Counted from the first letter of the stretch, positions 8,275 through 20,371 are shown. The stretch: DNA of 64,000 bases from Paenalcaligenes suwonensis (GCF_011290505.1 NZ_JAANPV010000001.1:186001-250000), one strand, 5' to 3'. Made by a program: numbers and translations. Notes: a model not told the origin generated them from the sequence alone.

Positions 8275-8699
8275 TCTTTGGCCTTATTAGCGTTGTCTGG
8301 TGTATTGGCCGCTACAGGTTCTGCGGCAGCCGTAGTTTCAGGTAGTGCGGCTTTTTTCTCGGGCTCTGCTGCAATGGGGGCCGTAGGAATATCTAGGGGC
8401 TTATTGAGGTCAGAGAGAGCTTGCTGTGCATCAGCCAGTGGGTCTTTGATGCTATTTACGCCTTCATTCACCGAGCTGCGTACCGAGTCGGCGGCGTCTT
8501 TCATCTGGTTTTTCAGTTTGTTGATTTCTTCCAGATCCATTTCACGTTGTATGTCCGTTTTTACATCGTTCATATAACGTTGGGCACGCCCCATCAAGTG
8601 CCCTACCGTGCGCGCTACTTTAGGTAGACGCTCGGGACCGAGCACAATCAGGGCAACAACAGCAATCAGCAGCAGTTCACTGAAACTAATGTCAAACAT
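8271..8699 (-). CDS. tatB: Tat translocase subunit TatB
   Basis: This 142-residue protein has an N-terminal membrane helix with the TatB signature (MFDISFSELLLIAVVALIVLGPERLPKVARTVGHL). A long amphipathic and coiled-coil region follows, and the tail is Ala-, Glu- and Pro-rich and probably disordered. TatB partners TatC in signal-peptide recognition. The conserved Glu at position 8 and the LGPERLP hinge separate it from TatA. It sits 31 bp after tatA and overlaps tatC by 4 bp. Confidence 0.96.
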   Translation of the reverse strand: MFDISFSELLLIAVVALIVLGPERLPKVARTVGHLMGRAQRYMNDVKTDIQREMDLEEINKLKNQMKDAADSVRSSVNEGVNSIKDPLADAQQALSDLNKPLDIPTAPIAAEPEKKAALPETTAAAEPVAANTPDNANKAKE

Positions 8700-8730
8700 A
8701 AGCGTGGCAAAACCTTAAAAGGTGGAACCC

Positions 8731-8958
8731 TTAGGTATCCTGTTTTTCCTTGGCTTGCACATCAATGGTGGTGGTATCTTGCACTTTTTGAGTCACAGCT
8801 TCAGGCTGTTCGTCGGTTTGTGCATCTTTCATACCTTTTTTGAAGCCTTTGATAGCGCCGCCTAGGTCTTCACCTACGTTGCGTAATTTTTTGGTACCAA
8901 AAACCAGAGCAATAATGACTAGTACAACCAGCCAGTGCCAGATACTAAAACTTCCCAT
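8731..8958 (-). CDS. tatA: Tat translocase subunit TatA
   Basis: This 75-residue protein has one N-terminal helix ([21 protein letters not shown]), the [23 protein letters not shown] amphipathic helix with its FG hinge, and a short charged tail. TatA oligomerises to form the transport path. The length and the order tatA-tatB-tatC are standard. It follows hinT by 15 bp, in the usual betaproteobacterial his-hinT-tat arrangement. Confidence 0.97.
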   Translation of the reverse strand: MGSFSIWHWLVVLVIIALVFGTKKLRNVGEDLGGAIKGFKKGMKDAQTDEQPEAVTQKVQDTTTIDVQAKEKQDT

Positions 8959-8973
8959 GTTGTTCTCCGCAAG

Positions 8974-9342
8974 TTAGGCAACGGCGGTAGCCGTGGATTT
9001 CCAGGGGCGTGGGCCCCCAATAATATGTACGTGCAGGTGGCCAACTTCTTGACCACCATCGTTTCCACTATTGATAACGACTCTAAAGCCGCCCTCTGCT
9101 CCTGGACGGCAACCGTTTTCGCTAGCGATTTGCGGTACCAGTGCCATCATTTTGCCTAGCCATGTGGCATCAGCAGAGTCCACGTCTTGCAAGGACACTA
9201 CATGGTGTCGCGGTACCAGCAAGATATGCACAGGGGCAACCGGGTTGATGTCTTTGAAAGCAACAAATTCGTCGTTCTCGAAAACCTTGGCGGAAGGAAT
9301 TGAACCTTCAATGATTTTACAGAACAGGCAGTTTTCGCTCAT
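8974..9342 (-). CDS. hinT: HIT-family purine nucleoside phosphoramidase
   Basis: This 122-residue protein has the histidine triad HLHVHI near the C-terminus. The N-terminal zinc-type CLFCKIIEGSIPSAKVFEND and the HILLVPRHHV segment complete the HINT-branch fold. It hydrolyses AMP-linked phosphoramidates such as lysyl-AMP; the cellular role is poorly understood. It lies between hisE and tatA, as in many Burkholderiales, and is probably co-transcribed. Confidence 0.93.
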   Translation of the reverse strand: MSENCLFCKIIEGSIPSAKVFENDEFVAFKDINPVAPVHILLVPRHHVVSLQDVDSADATWLGKMMALVPQIASENGCRPGAEGGFRVVINSGNDGGQEVGHLHVHIIGGPRPWKSTATAVA

Positions 9343-9407
9343 AACGTATAGACAAGTGAAAAATTGGGGGTCAGACCTAAGTTTACAGCACTTGCTGAAA
9401 CAGGTGC

Positions 9408-9749
9408 TTAGTCTTTGCTGCGCTGGGCTTTTTCTTCTAAACCAGACAGCCCTTGGCGGCGAGCCAGTTCGGCAAGCACAGTTTCGGGGCGGATCTGGTA
9501 GTGGGTCAGCGCAACCAAACAGTGAAACCAGAGGTCTGCAGTTTCTGACACGATACGATCAGGCGTATTGTCTTTAGCAGCCATCACCAGCTCGCAGGCT
9601 TCTTCGCCAATTTTTTTGAGAAATGCGTCAGGCGCATTCGCCAGCAAACGAGCACTGTATGAGGTTTGTGGGTCACCGCCGTTGGCAGGTAGACGTGTTT
9701 CCAGCAGATCAGCCAGTTGGCTTAAGACGTTACGGTAATCGGTGGTCAT
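9408..9749 (-). CDS. hisE: phosphoribosyl-ATP diphosphatase HisE
   Basis: This 113-residue all-alpha NTP-pyrophosphohydrolase performs the second step of histidine biosynthesis, turning phosphoribosyl-ATP into phosphoribosyl-AMP and pyrophosphate. The metal-binding pattern [12 protein letters not shown]...[13 protein letters not shown] is clear. It is a separate polypeptide, not fused to HisI as in enterics. It overlaps the hisI stop by 4 bp and is the last his gene of the operon. Confidence 0.95.
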   Translation of the reverse strand: MTTDYRNVLSQLADLLETRLPANGGDPQTSYSARLLANAPDAFLKKIGEEACELVMAAKDNTPDRIVSETADLWFHCLVALTHYQIRPETVLAELARRQGLSGLEEKAQRSKD

Positions 9750-10147
9750 TTGTAAATAGAGGAAGGGTCTTTCAATACTGGGTCTACAGATTTCCAGTAA
9801 GGTTGGCCTTGTTCATCGGACTCCAGGCGCTGGTAGAAACAGCTTTCCCGGCCTGTGTGACAGGCGATGCCGCCCAGTTGTTCCACGCGCAGCAAAATCA
9901 CATCACCATCACAGTCTAGCCGAATTTCTTTTAAGTTTTGTGTATGTCCAGATTCTTCACCTTTGCGCCACAGGCGCTGGCGGGAACGGGACCAATACAC
10001 AGCACGATTCGTTGCTACCGTTTCTGCGAGGGCTTCGCTGTTCATCCACGCCACCATCAAAATGGCACCAGTGTGGGCGTCTTGGGCGATGGCAGGGATT
10101 AGCCCCTGCTCATCGAAGTGCACCTGAGCTAGCCAATCTGGGGTCAT
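9746..10147 (-). CDS. hisI: phosphoribosyl-AMP cyclohydrolase HisI
   Basis: This 133-residue enzyme opens the adenine ring of phosphoribosyl-AMP. The zinc ligands appear in [29 protein letters not shown], and [10 protein letters not shown] and [18 protein letters not shown] are core motifs. The start at 10147 leaves 1 bp after the hisF stop and matches the family N-terminus. A longer in-frame extension overlaps hisF and is rejected. It overlaps hisE by 4 bp. Confidence 0.95.
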   Translation of the reverse strand: MTPDWLAQVHFDEQGLIPAIAQDAHTGAILMVAWMNSEALAETVATNRAVYWSRSRQRLWRKGEESGHTQNLKEIRLDCDGDVILLRVEQLGGIACHTGRESCFYQRLESDEQGQPYWKSVDPVLKDPSSIYK

Positions 10148-10148
10148 G

Positions 10149-10934
10149 TTATGCCCTAACCTGTATGCCGCGTTCTGCCAAATAGGCTTTGGCTTGGGGG
10201 ATAGTGTAGGTGCCGTAGTGGAAAATACTGGCGGCCAAGACGGCGCTTGCGCCACCTTGTAATACGCCTTCTGCCAAATGTTCTAACGACCCTACGCCAC
10301 CAGAGGCAATTACCGGAATGGATACAGCGTCAGACACCGCGCGGGTAAGCTCAAGGTCAAAGCCAGATTTGGTGCCGTCTTTGTCCATGCTGGTGAGCAA
10401 CAACTCCCCTGCTCCTAAATCTGCCATGCGTTTGGCCCATTCTATAACGTCTAGACCAGTGCCTTTTTTGCCGCCGTGGGTGTGTACTTCCCAACGAGCA
10501 GGCTCACCGTCAGCAGACACGCGACGCGCATCTATCGCAACGGTGATGCACTGTGAGCCGTAGTGTTCAGCGGCAGCACGCACTAAGTCAGGGTTGGCTA
10601 CAGCAGCGCTGTTAATAGACACCTTGTCGGCACCTGCATTTAGCAAACGTTGAATGTCGCCTACTTCACGTACACCACCACCCACAGTTAAGGGGATGAA
10701 AACTTGGCTGGCTACCGCTTCAATAATAGGTAGGATCAGGTCACGGTTTTCTGTGGTTGCAGTGATGTCCAGTAAAGTGATTTCGTCGGCACCTTGTTCG
10801 TTGTAGCGACGGGCAATTTCAACGGGATCGCCTGCATCCACTAAGTCCACAAAATTCACGCCTTTCACTACACGACCAGCGTTTACATCAAGGCAAGGGA
10901 TAATGCGGCAACTGTGGGTGTTGGTTTGACTCAT
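10149..10934 (-). CDS. hisF: imidazole glycerol phosphate synthase subunit HisF
   Basis: This 261-residue (beta/alpha)8 barrel cyclase has the family start [22 protein letters not shown] and the catalytic aspartates (CLD in strand 1 and [12 protein letters not shown]). Phosphate-binding loops TVGGGVR and ASGGVG are present. With HisH it converts PRFAR and glutamine-derived ammonia to imidazole glycerol phosphate plus AICAR. It overlaps hisA by 4 bp, so translation is probably coupled. Confidence 0.97.
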   Translation of the reverse strand: MSQTNTHSCRIIPCLDVNAGRVVKGVNFVDLVDAGDPVEIARRYNEQGADEITLLDITATTENRDLILPIIEAVASQVFIPLTVGGGVREVGDIQRLLNAGADKVSINSAAVANPDLVRAAAEHYGSQCITVAIDARRVSADGEPARWEVHTHGGKKGTGLDVIEWAKRMADLGAGELLLTSMDKDGTKSGFDLELTRAVSDAVSIPVIASGGVGSLEHLAEGVLQGGASAVLAASIFHYGTYTIPQAKAYLAERGIQVRA

Positions 10935-11671
10935 GCTTCGTACTCGTCCGCGAAATTTTGGGCTTCAGTAAAGTTCAGAGTGCCTTCATACAGGCTACGG
11001 CCCAGAATTACACCTTCAATGCCTTCGTGTTCTACTTCGCACAATGCCTCGATGTCTTTGAGGTTGGCGACACCACCAGAGGCGATGATGGGAATGCTCA
11101 CGTGGCGCGATAGTGCAACAGTGGCTTCAATATTGACACCGCTTAGCATGCCATCACGTCCGATATCGGTGTAAATGATGGAGTCGCAGCCGTAGTCTTC
11201 GAATTTTTTCGCAATGTCTAGCACATCGTGGCGGCTAAGTTTGCTCCAACCGTCGGTGGCAATTTTGCCGTCGCGTGCGTCCAAACCTACGATGATTTGG
11301 CCAGGGAACGCGCTGCATGCATCACGCAGGAAACCGGGGTTTTTTACAGCAGCTGTGCCGATGATGACGTAGCTTAGACCTTGGTCCAGATACGCTTCAA
11401 TGGTGTTCAGGTCACGAATGCCACCGCCAATTTGTACGGGGATTTCTTCGTCAATGGCGGCCAAAATGGATTTGATCGCGGCCTGGTTTACCGGTTTGCC
11501 GGATACAGCGCCGTTCAAATCCACCAGATGCAGGCGGCGTGCGCCTTGATCTAGCCACTGTGCTGCCATGGCACCGGGATCATCGGAAAATACAGTAGCG
11601 TCATCCAGGTCGCCCTGGCGTAGGCGTACACAACGCCCGTCTTGTAGGTCGATGGCGGGGATTAAAAGCAT
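10931..11671 (-). CDS. hisA: ProFAR isomerase HisA
   Basis: This 246-residue barrel catalyses the Amadori rearrangement of ProFAR to PRFAR. It carries the catalytic Asp of [16 protein letters not shown] and the second Asp of [16 protein letters not shown]. Phosphate loops QIGGGIRD and ASGGVA are intact. It lies 60 bp after hisH and overlaps hisF by 4 bp. Confidence 0.97.
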   Translation of the reverse strand: MLLIPAIDLQDGRCVRLRQGDLDDATVFSDDPGAMAAQWLDQGARRLHLVDLNGAVSGKPVNQAAIKSILAAIDEEIPVQIGGGIRDLNTIEAYLDQGLSYVIIGTAAVKNPGFLRDACSAFPGQIIVGLDARDGKIATDGWSKLSRHDVLDIAKKFEDYGCDSIIYTDIGRDGMLSGVNIEATVALSRHVSIPIIASGGVANLKDIEALCEVEHEGIEGVILGRSLYEGTLNFTEAQNFADEYEA

Positions 11672-11731
11672 GATCTCTAGCGTTAATGTCTAAGTAGTAA
11701 ACGAAAAGAAAAAGCCGCGATGCGGGTTAAG

Positions 11732-12376
11732 TTAAGGTTTCCAGTGTGCGAAATTGTGCAGCAACTGTAAACCGGCTTGTGCACTTTTCTCGGGATGAAA
11801 CTGCACAGCAAAAATATTATCTTTCGCGACTGCACTGGTGAAAGCATAGCCGTAATGGGTGCTTCCTGCGCATAGTGTAGTGGCAACTGGCTTTACGTAA
11901 TAGCTATGTACAAAATAAAAGTAGTTATTTTGAGCTATATCCACCCATAACGGATGCGCTTGTTGCTGAAAAACTTGATTCCAGCCTACATGGGGAATTT
12001 TCAGCCCTTGGCGTTGGTGTTCTGGGTGATAGAAAGCGGGTCCGTTAAAGCGTACCACATCACCTTCAAACAGGTTCAGGCAGTCAGTGTTGCCTTCATC
12101 GCTATGGGTGAACAACATTTGTTCACCAACGCAAATGCCTAATAAAGGTTTGAGGTTGGCTTGGTCACGCAACGTATGCAGCAAACCAGACTCTTGTAAG
12201 GAGCGCATGCAGTCAGGCATGGCGCCTTGTCCGGGAAGGACTAGCCTATCGGCTTGCTGTAGTTGTGCGGGTGTGCTGGCCAGTAAAATGGTGGCCTCGG
12301 GGGCTGCTGCTTGAAGGGCGCGGGCAACAGAGTGAATGTTGCCCATGCCGTAATCGACAATTGCGATCGTACTCAC
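11732..12376 (-). CDS. hisH: imidazole glycerol phosphate synthase glutaminase HisH
   Basis: This 214-residue class I glutamine amidotransferase has the nucleophile Cys in LLGICVGEQMLF and the His-Glu dyad in FAVQFHPEKS. It supplies ammonia to HisF. The start is the GTG at 12376, because the family N-terminus STIAIVDYGMGNIHSV begins there and no ATG is near. It lies 23 bp after hisB. Confidence 0.95.
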   Translation of the reverse strand: MSTIAIVDYGMGNIHSVARALQAAAPEATILLASTPAQLQQADRLVLPGQGAMPDCMRSLQESGLLHTLRDQANLKPLLGICVGEQMLFTHSDEGNTDCLNLFEGDVVRFNGPAFYHPEHQRQGLKIPHVGWNQVFQQQAHPLWVDIAQNNYFYFVHSYYVKPVATTLCAGSTHYGYAFTSAVAKDNIFAVQFHPEKSAQAGLQLLHNFAHWKP

Positions 12377-12399
12377 GATGGATAGTCAGAGAGTGAGGG

Positions 12400-12987
12400 T
12401 TAGAGTACGCCCTTAGTGGAGGGGATGATACCTTCACTGCGTGGGTCTACTTCCAGTGCCATACGCAATGCACGGCCAAAGGCCTTGAAAATGGTTTCAC
12501 ACTGGTGGTGTGCGTTTTCGCCACGTAGATTATCGATGTGTACGGTAGCGTTGGCGTTGTTGACGAAGCCTTGGAAGAACTCGCGGGCTAAATCTACATC
12601 AAAATTACCAATACGAGCACGCGTATAGTTTACGTAGTAAAACAGACCAGGACGGCCGGAGAAATCGATGACTACACGGCTTAAGGCCTCGTCCAGTGGC
12701 ACGTAGGAGTGGCCGTAACGGCGCAAACCTGCTTTGTTGCCAACGGCTTGGGCAAAAGCCTTACCCAGAGCGATGCCAATATCTTCTACAGTGTGGTGGT
12801 CATCGATGTGGGTGTCTCCGTCACAGGATACATCCAAGTCAATCAAACCATGGCGAGCGATCTGGTCCAGCATGTGGTCCAGAAAAGGTACGCCGCTGTT
12901 TAGATTATGGCGGCCGGTGCCATCAATATTGATGGCAACACGGATACGGGTTTCATTGGTATTACGGGAAACTTCAGCTGTACGCAT
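12400..12987 (-). CDS. hisB: imidazoleglycerol-phosphate dehydratase HisB
   Basis: This 195-residue monofunctional dehydratase removes water from imidazole glycerol phosphate. The two manganese-binding repeats are visible ([16 protein letters not shown] with [14 protein letters not shown], and [26 protein letters not shown]). It lacks the histidinol-phosphatase domain of enteric HisB, so a separate phosphatase must exist elsewhere. It follows hisD by only 24 bp, leaving no room for hisC. Confidence 0.96.
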   Translation of the reverse strand: MRTAEVSRNTNETRIRVAINIDGTGRHNLNSGVPFLDHMLDQIARHGLIDLDVSCDGDTHIDDHHTVEDIGIALGKAFAQAVGNKAGLRRYGHSYVPLDEALSRVVIDFSGRPGLFYYVNYTRARIGNFDVDLAREFFQGFVNNANATVHIDNLRGENAHHQCETIFKAFGRALRMALEVDPRSEGIIPSTKGVL

Positions 12988-13011
12988 AACAAAACGGTAA
13001 CCAGACCGGGG

Positions 13012-14313
13012 TTAAGGTTTGAGCCGGTATTCTGCGCTAGCAGCGTGGGCAAATAGCCCTTCGCCTTTAGCGAGTGTGGCGGCAATAGGGCCTAGCGTTT
13101 GAGCGCCGGCCTGCGAGACATTAATTAAGCTGCTGCGTTTCTGGAAATCATACACACCTAAAGGCGATGAGAAACGCGCGGTACGCGATGTGGGCAATAC
13201 GTGGTTAGGGCCTGCGCAGTAGTCGCCTAGCGACTCTGAACTGTAAGGACCCATGAAGATTGCACCCGCATGGCGAATTTTTTGTGCCCAACGCTCAGGT
13301 TCCTGAGTGGAAATTTCCAGGTGTTCGGCGGCAATATGGTTGGCAACGTTACATGCCTCGTCCAAGTCGCGTACTAAGATCAGTGCGCCACGGTCTTGTA
13401 GACTTTGGCGGATGATGGCTTCACGCGGCATGGTGGTGATCAAGTTGGCGATAGCGGCTTCAACAGCGTCTAGGTAGGCAGCGTCTGGGCACAGCAAAAT
13501 GGATTGCGCTAATTCATCGTGCTCGGCTTGCGAGAACAAGTCCATGGCTACCCATTCAGCGGGTGTGCTGCCATCAGCGATGATTAGAATTTCGCTAGGG
13601 CCAGCAATCATGTCTATGCCTACAACGCCAAAGACACGGCGTTTGGCTTCTGCCACGTAGGCGTTACCTGGGCCAACAATTTTGTCCACAGGTTGAATGG
13701 TTTGTGTGCCGTACGCCAGTGCTGCCACGGCTTGTGCGCCACCAATGGTGTACACCTTATCCACACCTGCCAATGCCGCCGCTGCCAGTACTAGCTGGTT
13801 GCGCTCGCCTTTAGGGGTGGGCGTTACCATGACCAGCTCTTTTACGCCCGCTACTTTGGCAGGCATGGCGTTCATTAAGACAGACGATGGGTACGCAGCT
13901 TTACCACCGGGTACGTATAAACCTACGCGATCCAGTGGCGTGATTTTTTGGCCTAAAACAGTGCCATCGGCTTCGGTGTAAGACCAGTCGCTGGCACGTT
14001 GTTTCTCGTGGTAGGAACGTACACGTTCGGCCGCTTTTTCCAATGCACTACGTTGCTCAGCAGGCAGCGTGTTCAGTGCTTGCTGTAGCTCGTCGGCAGA
14101 AATGACTAAGTCAGCGATGGATTGTGCCGGTACATGATCAAAACGCTGTGTGAACTCTAGCAGGGCCTCGTCACCACGATGCTGCACCGCATGCAGAATG
14201 GTTTTACAGGCTTGCTCGATGGAATCATCTTGCGTGGCTTCATAGGCCAGCAAGTCGCGCAGTTCTTGGTCGAACTGGGCAGATGTCGTGTTCAAACGGC
14301 GGATCATGGACAT
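13012..14313 (-). CDS. hisD: histidinol dehydrogenase HisD
   Basis: This enzyme of about 433 residues oxidises histidinol to histidine in two NAD-dependent steps using a bound zinc. Recognisable segments are [51 protein letters not shown], the zinc-site QAEHDE box, and AEHLEI near the C-terminus. Candidate starts are ATG at 14313 or 14307 (or TTG at 14325), with no strong ribosome site; I use 14313. It follows hisG by about 50 bp. Confidence 0.96.
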   Translation of the reverse strand: MSMIRRLNTTSAQFDQELRDLLAYEATQDDSIEQACKTILHAVQHRGDEALLEFTQRFDHVPAQSIADLVISADELQQALNTLPAEQRSALEKAAERVRSYHEKQRASDWSYTEADGTVLGQKITPLDRVGLYVPGGKAAYPSSVLMNAMPAKVAGVKELVMVTPTPKGERNQLVLAAAALAGVDKVYTIGGAQAVAALAYGTQTIQPVDKIVGPGNAYVAEAKRRVFGVVGIDMIAGPSEILIIADGSTPAEWVAMDLFSQAEHDELAQSILLCPDAAYLDAVEAAIANLITTMPREAIIRQSLQDRGALILVRDLDEACNVANHIAAEHLEISTQEPERWAQKIRHAGAIFMGPYSSESLGDYCAGPNHVLPTSRTARFSSPLGVYDFQKRSSLINVSQAGAQTLGPIAATLAKGEGLFAHAASAEYRLKP

Positions 14314-14366
14314 GGTACTAATCAAAAGAGAAACAACAGGGTACAGTTTAGTGTATCCGAGATCGT

Positions 14367-16550
<2,184 letters not shown>

Positions 16551-16552
16551 AA

Positions 16553-17413
16553 TTAATTCCGTAATTTATAGCCCGAAATGAGCATGCGTAGCAGGATCAG
16601 GCACAGTACGACAAACACGGACCCAACCACGGCCAGACTGTGCCAAGGGGAGGCATCTGATACGGCAAAAAAGCCATAACGGAAGCCATCGATGGTGTAG
16701 AAAATTGGGTTCCAGTGCGATACCGTCTGCCAAAAAGGAGGCAGGCTGTGTATGGAGTAGAACACGCCAGACAAGAACGTAGCCGGCATGATCAAAAAGT
16801 TCTGGAACACAGATAGCTGATCAAATTTTTCAGACCATAAGCCTGCAATTATACCCAGAGCACCCATGACGCCACAGGATAAAATCGCAAAGGTCAGTAC
16901 CCACAGGTAGCTGTAAATTTGCAAAGGGATAAAAAACAGCGACACAACGCCAATCGCAATACCGACGACCAAGCCACGAATAATAGAAGCCAACAGGTAA
17001 GCGGCAAAAATATCCCAGTGCGACAGCGGCGGTAGCAGGATGAAAATAAGGTTTCCACCCATGCGACTTTGCACCAGCGACGACGATGGATTCGCAAAGG
17101 CATTTTGCAGCATGCTCATCATCATCAAGCCGGGGATCAAGAAAGCGGTATACGGAATTTTGTCGTATACATTCACGCGCCCTTCTAGGATGTGCGCGAA
17201 CACCAGCAAGTACAGCAAGGCAGACAATACCGGTGCTGCCATGGTTTGGCCGCCAACTTTCCAGAAGCGTTTCAGCTCTTTAAACAGCAGTGTGGGAAAG
17301 CCAGAGCCACCAGGTTGAGTTTGCAATGGTGGTAAGGAGTCTTGTGCGAGTTGCGTCAGGTTGTCTTGGTCAGGCACTCCCCAGCGCTTGGTGGGCGTAG
17401 GTTGTGTGTTCAT
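16553..17413 (-). CDS. ABC-2 type exporter permease (YadH-like)
   Basis: This 286-residue protein has an N-terminal cytosolic segment, then about six membrane helices of the ABC-2 fold (LFKELKRFWKVGGQTMAAPVLSALLYLLVF, LIMPATFLSGVFYSIHSLPPFWQTVSHWNPIFYTIDGFRYGFF). Together with the ATPase it forms a YadGH-like exporter of unknown substrate. It overlaps the ATPase gene by 4 bp and precedes bolA by 2 bp. Confidence 0.88.
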   Translation of the reverse strand: MNTQPTPTKRWGVPDQDNLTQLAQDSLPPLQTQPGGSGFPTLLFKELKRFWKVGGQTMAAPVLSALLYLLVFAHILEGRVNVYDKIPYTAFLIPGLMMMSMLQNAFANPSSSLVQSRMGGNLIFILLPPLSHWDIFAAYLLASIIRGLVVGIAIGVVSLFFIPLQIYSYLWVLTFAILSCGVMGALGIIAGLWSEKFDQLSVFQNFLIMPATFLSGVFYSIHSLPPFWQTVSHWNPIFYTIDGFRYGFFAVSDASPWHSLAVVGSVFVVLCLILLRMLISGYKLRN

Positions 17414-18204
17414 GCCAATCCCTCATTCAGTTGTTCACCATGCATGATACGTACAAAGGCTTCTTCTAAATCGTGGCTACCTGCGGTTTTCAGCAGGTTC
17501 GCCGTGGTGTCTAGCGCGATGATCTCGCCGGCTTTCAGCATGGCAATGCGGCCACACAGCGCTTCGGCTTCTTCTAAATAGTGGGTGGTGAGCAAAATCG
17601 TATGGCCCGCGCGATTAAGGCTGGTGATGAATTCCCATAGGTTGCGGCGCAAGTCTACGTCCACACCTGCCGTGGGTTCATCCAGAATAATAACGGGGGG
17701 TTTATGTACCAAGGCTTGTGCCACCAGTACACGACGTTTCATCCCCCCAGATAATGCACGCATATTGGAGTTGGCTTTATCGCTTAGGCCCAAGTGGTGC
17801 AGAATTTCGTCAATCCAGTCGTCGTTGTTGCGTAGGCCAAAGTAGCCGGACTGTAAACGCAGTGTTTCACGTACGGTGAAGAAGGGGTCATACACTAACT
17901 CTTGAGGCACTACGCCCAACGCGCGACGTGATTGTCTGTATTCGCTTTGTACATCGTAGCCATACACCTTAGCCGTACCTTGGGTGGCTTTGGTGATACC
18001 TGCCAAAATGGAAATCATGGTGGTTTTGCCAGCGCCATTAGGGCCTAGCAAACCAAAAAACTCTCCGGGCTCAATGCGCAGAGAGACGTCCTTCAGTGCC
18101 TGAAAAGGCGGGGTCTCTGCGGCCTTGGCAGAGCGCAAAAACGGCAGCGTAGGGCGCTTAGGGCTGAAGGTTTTTGAAACGTTTTCAAGCAGAATGGCAG
18201 ACAT
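17410..18204 (-). CDS. ABC exporter ATPase (YadG-like)
   Basis: This 264-residue nucleotide-binding protein has Walker A GPNGAGKTT, the signature LSGGMKRRVLVAQAL, Walker B VIILDEPTAGVD and switch histidine LLTTHYLEEAE, the pattern of ABC-2 exporters. The N-terminus has a short family-unusual insert (FSPKRPTLPFLRSAKAAETPPF). It pairs with the next permease. An imperfect stem-loop separates it from mlaC. Confidence 0.92.
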   Translation of the reverse strand: MSAILLENVSKTFSPKRPTLPFLRSAKAAETPPFQALKDVSLRIEPGEFFGLLGPNGAGKTTMISILAGITKATQGTAKVYGYDVQSEYRQSRRALGVVPQELVYDPFFTVRETLRLQSGYFGLRNNDDWIDEILHHLGLSDKANSNMRALSGGMKRRVLVAQALVHKPPVIILDEPTAGVDVDLRRNLWEFITSLNRAGHTILLTTHYLEEAEALCGRIAMLKAGEIIALDTTANLLKTAGSHDLEEAFVRIMHGEQLNEGLA

Positions 18205-18214
18205 GAAAGCACAA

Positions 18215-18244
18215 AGAGCCGGGCTTATGAGTAAACCCGACTCT
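18215..18244 (-). other. imperfect stem-loop between mlaC and the ABC exporter
   Basis: On the minus strand AGAGTCGGG and CCCGGCTCT pair over 9 positions with one G-T wobble around a 12-nt loop, and TTTG follows. It is a weak terminator or an mRNA processing site, and would lower expression of the exporter genes relative to the mla genes. Confidence 0.5.
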
Positions 18245-18298
18245 GCATAGAGTTAGGATCGGAAAGGCAGAGGTGATCCGATCAAGTGTAGCGCAGGA

Positions 18299-18931
18299 TT
18301 AGCGGTTTTGCTGATTCAACGCGTTGATCAGGCCATCTATGCCGTTTTGAGCAATCTGGTCATTGAACTGGTTGCGGTAGTTTTGAATGAGCCAGATGTT
18401 TTCTACGTTCAGATCGTACACCTTCCAACCGTTAGGTGTTTTTTCCAAGCGGTAATCTACGGCAACAGCTGGGCCATTGCTTTGGTTGATCATGGAACGC
18501 ACCACTACATCATTTGCCGAGGCATCACCGCGAAACGGTTGCATGGAAATGCTGGAGTTGTCGTCTACTTTGGCCATGGCACCACTGTAGGTGCGGATCA
18601 GTGTGTTTTTAAACGCATCAACCAGGTTTTGACGTTGCTCTGGTGTGGCGGTACGCCAGTGTCGGCCAGCAGCCAAACGTGTGGTTTTCTCGAAGTTAAC
18701 GTAAGGCAATACGTAGGTTTCTATCAGTACTTTAACGGCCTCACGATCGCCTTGACGAGCGGCAGCATCGTTTTTAACCGCTGACAGTGCTGTGCTCGCT
18801 ACCGCTTCCACGAAGTCTTGTGGTGCAGCATTGGCATCAATGTTCTGTGCACTTGCCAATGGACTGAACAGTGTCAGGCTAAAGGTCATGAGCAAGAGAG
18901 CAGGTAGTCTAAAAATAGTAGTAAGCATCAT
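18299..18931 (-). CDS. mlaC: phospholipid-shuttling periplasmic protein MlaC
   Basis: This 210-residue protein has an N-terminal signal peptide (LPALLLMTFSLTLFSPLASAQ) and the MlaC/Ttg2D fold (YVLPYVNFEKTTRLAAGRHWRTATPEQRQNLVDAFKNTLIRTYSGAM). It carries phospholipids across the periplasm between the outer-membrane MlaA complex and inner-membrane MlaFED. ATG codons lie at 18931 and 18928, with AGG upstream. The 11-bp gap to mlaA indicates one operon. Confidence 0.94.
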   Translation of the reverse strand: MMLTTIFRLPALLLMTFSLTLFSPLASAQNIDANAAPQDFVEAVASTALSAVKNDAAARQGDREAVKVLIETYVLPYVNFEKTTRLAAGRHWRTATPEQRQNLVDAFKNTLIRTYSGAMAKVDDNSSISMQPFRGDASANDVVVRSMINQSNGPAVAVDYRLEKTPNGWKVYDLNVENIWLIQNYRNQFNDQIAQNGIDGLINALNQQNR

Positions 18932-18942
18932 TGTTTCAACCT

Positions 18943-19782
18943 TCAGTCTTGTGCGGGGGCAGGAGCTGTAGTGGTAGAGCTATCGTCGTCGTAATCTTCA
19001 TCGTCGCCGTAATCAGGCAGTGCAGCATCACCAGCTGTGCCACCGTTTAAGCGGCTTTCTACCATGGCATCACGTCGTTGCAGGTATGCATCACGGATGA
19101 AGCTGTAGCGATCCAGTGCTACCTCGTTCACCAACTCGTCAGCATCCAACAGATTAGAGCGCATGTTGACGATGTATACGCCCATCAGCGAGTTACGTAC
19201 AGGTACGTTTTTGATGGCCATGATTGGTAGTACTTCAGTCAGACTGTCTATACCCGCAAGGACAGTGACATAGCCCGTGGTATCACGCAGGGTGCTTGGA
19301 CCCAGTAATGGCAACTCTAGGTATGGGCCTGTGGGGATGCCCCATACGCCTAGCGTGGTGCCAAAGTCGTTAGGAATACGTCTGGAACCCATTTGTGATG
19401 CTACGTCGAAACAGCCGCCTACACCCATGGTGGTGTTGAACAGCACACGACCCAAGGTGTTAAAGAAGTCGTGCGGTCGGCCTTGCAAGAAGCTGTTAGC
19501 AGCAGACCAAATATCCCCTAAGTTATTGAACATGTTACGGAAACAGTTCTGTGCTGGTTGAGGGGTTAGGGTTTGGTAGGCCGAGGCAATAGGGCGGAAC
19601 AAGGCTTGATCAATGTTGTAGTTGATCGCATACATGGTCCGGTTGTAACTTTCAAACGGATCCCTAGGGTTAGGGTTGTTCACGGTTGCACAGCCGCTCA
19701 CCAACGCCAGTGCCGCCAACGTAGAACCGATGGCAAGAGGACGTTTATAGAGAGGGGGTGAGGTTTGCTGTGTGACGTTCAT
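18943..19782 (-). CDS. mlaA: outer-membrane lipoprotein MlaA (VacJ)
   Basis: This 279-residue lipoprotein has a signal ending in a lipobox (LALVSGC). The MlaA core is clear: DPFESYNRTMYAINYNIDQ, then NCFRNMFNNLGDIWSAANSFLQG and DFGTTLGVWGIPTGPYLELPLLGPSTLRD. It removes phospholipids from the outer leaflet of the outer membrane. The tail is acidic and low-complexity (DDEDYDDDSSTTTAPAPAQD), which I would expect to be disordered. The ATG at 19782 is preferred over an in-frame TTG at 19788. Confidence 0.95.
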   Translation of the reverse strand: MNVTQQTSPPLYKRPLAIGSTLAALALVSGCATVNNPNPRDPFESYNRTMYAINYNIDQALFRPIASAYQTLTPQPAQNCFRNMFNNLGDIWSAANSFLQGRPHDFFNTLGRVLFNTTMGVGGCFDVASQMGSRRIPNDFGTTLGVWGIPTGPYLELPLLGPSTLRDTTGYVTVLAGIDSLTEVLPIMAIKNVPVRNSLMGVYIVNMRSNLLDADELVNEVALDRYSFIRDAYLQRRDAMVESRLNGGTAGDAALPDYGDDEDYDDDSSTTTAPAPAQD

Positions 19783-19896
19783 GATCAAAAATCCGTGGTA
19801 AAGAGTGACAAAGATACCAGATGCTGGAGTCCTATATATAGCAAAAAGACCGTAGAGTCGTTTTTTGGACGCACTCTTTATACGGGTGTATGGAGG

Positions 19897-20352
19897 TTAT
19901 TCGCCAGCTTTGTTATAGAGGAATTTGCTAATGAGCTCTTCCAATACAACCGCGCTTTGTGTGTAGGGAATCACACCATCGTTACGCAGCGGATCATCGC
20001 TGCCGCCGGGGGTGATGCCAATGTACTGCTCGCCTAATAAGCCAGAGGTCAGGATAGACGCCGAGCTGTCATCAGGGAATTGGTAACGGTCTTCAAGCTC
20101 CATGGTGACCAAGGCTTTGAAGTCTTCGTTGTCAAAAGCGATGTTGGTGACGCGACCCACGACTACGCCGCTGCTTTTGATGGGCGCGCGTATTTTCAAG
20201 CCGCCTAAGTTATTAAAGGAAGCTTGCACTTGGTAGGTAGGCGCAAATGAGAAAGAGCTCAGGTTGCCTGCGCGCAGTGCCAGAAAGGCCAAGGCGACAA
20301 GGCCTATCAGCACAAACAGGCCTACAAGAAAATCAGATCTTTCGCGTGACAT
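19897..20352 (-). CDS. mlaD: MCE-domain subunit MlaD
   Basis: This 151-residue protein has one N-terminal membrane helix (FLVGLFVLIGLVALAFLALRAGNL) and a single MCE domain (YQVQASFNNLGGLKIRAPIKSSGVVVGRV...LGEQYIGITPGG). MlaD hexamers form the periplasmic lipid channel on top of MlaFE. It lies 19 bp downstream of mlaE, and a 114-bp gap then separates it from mlaA. Confidence 0.95.
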   Translation of the reverse strand: MSRERSDFLVGLFVLIGLVALAFLALRAGNLSSFSFAPTYQVQASFNNLGGLKIRAPIKSSGVVVGRVTNIAFDNEDFKALVTMELEDRYQFPDDSSASILTSGLLGEQYIGITPGGSDDPLRNDGVIPYTQSAVVLEELISKFLYNKAGE

Positions 20353-20371
20353 GATACGTATCCGTAAAAAA

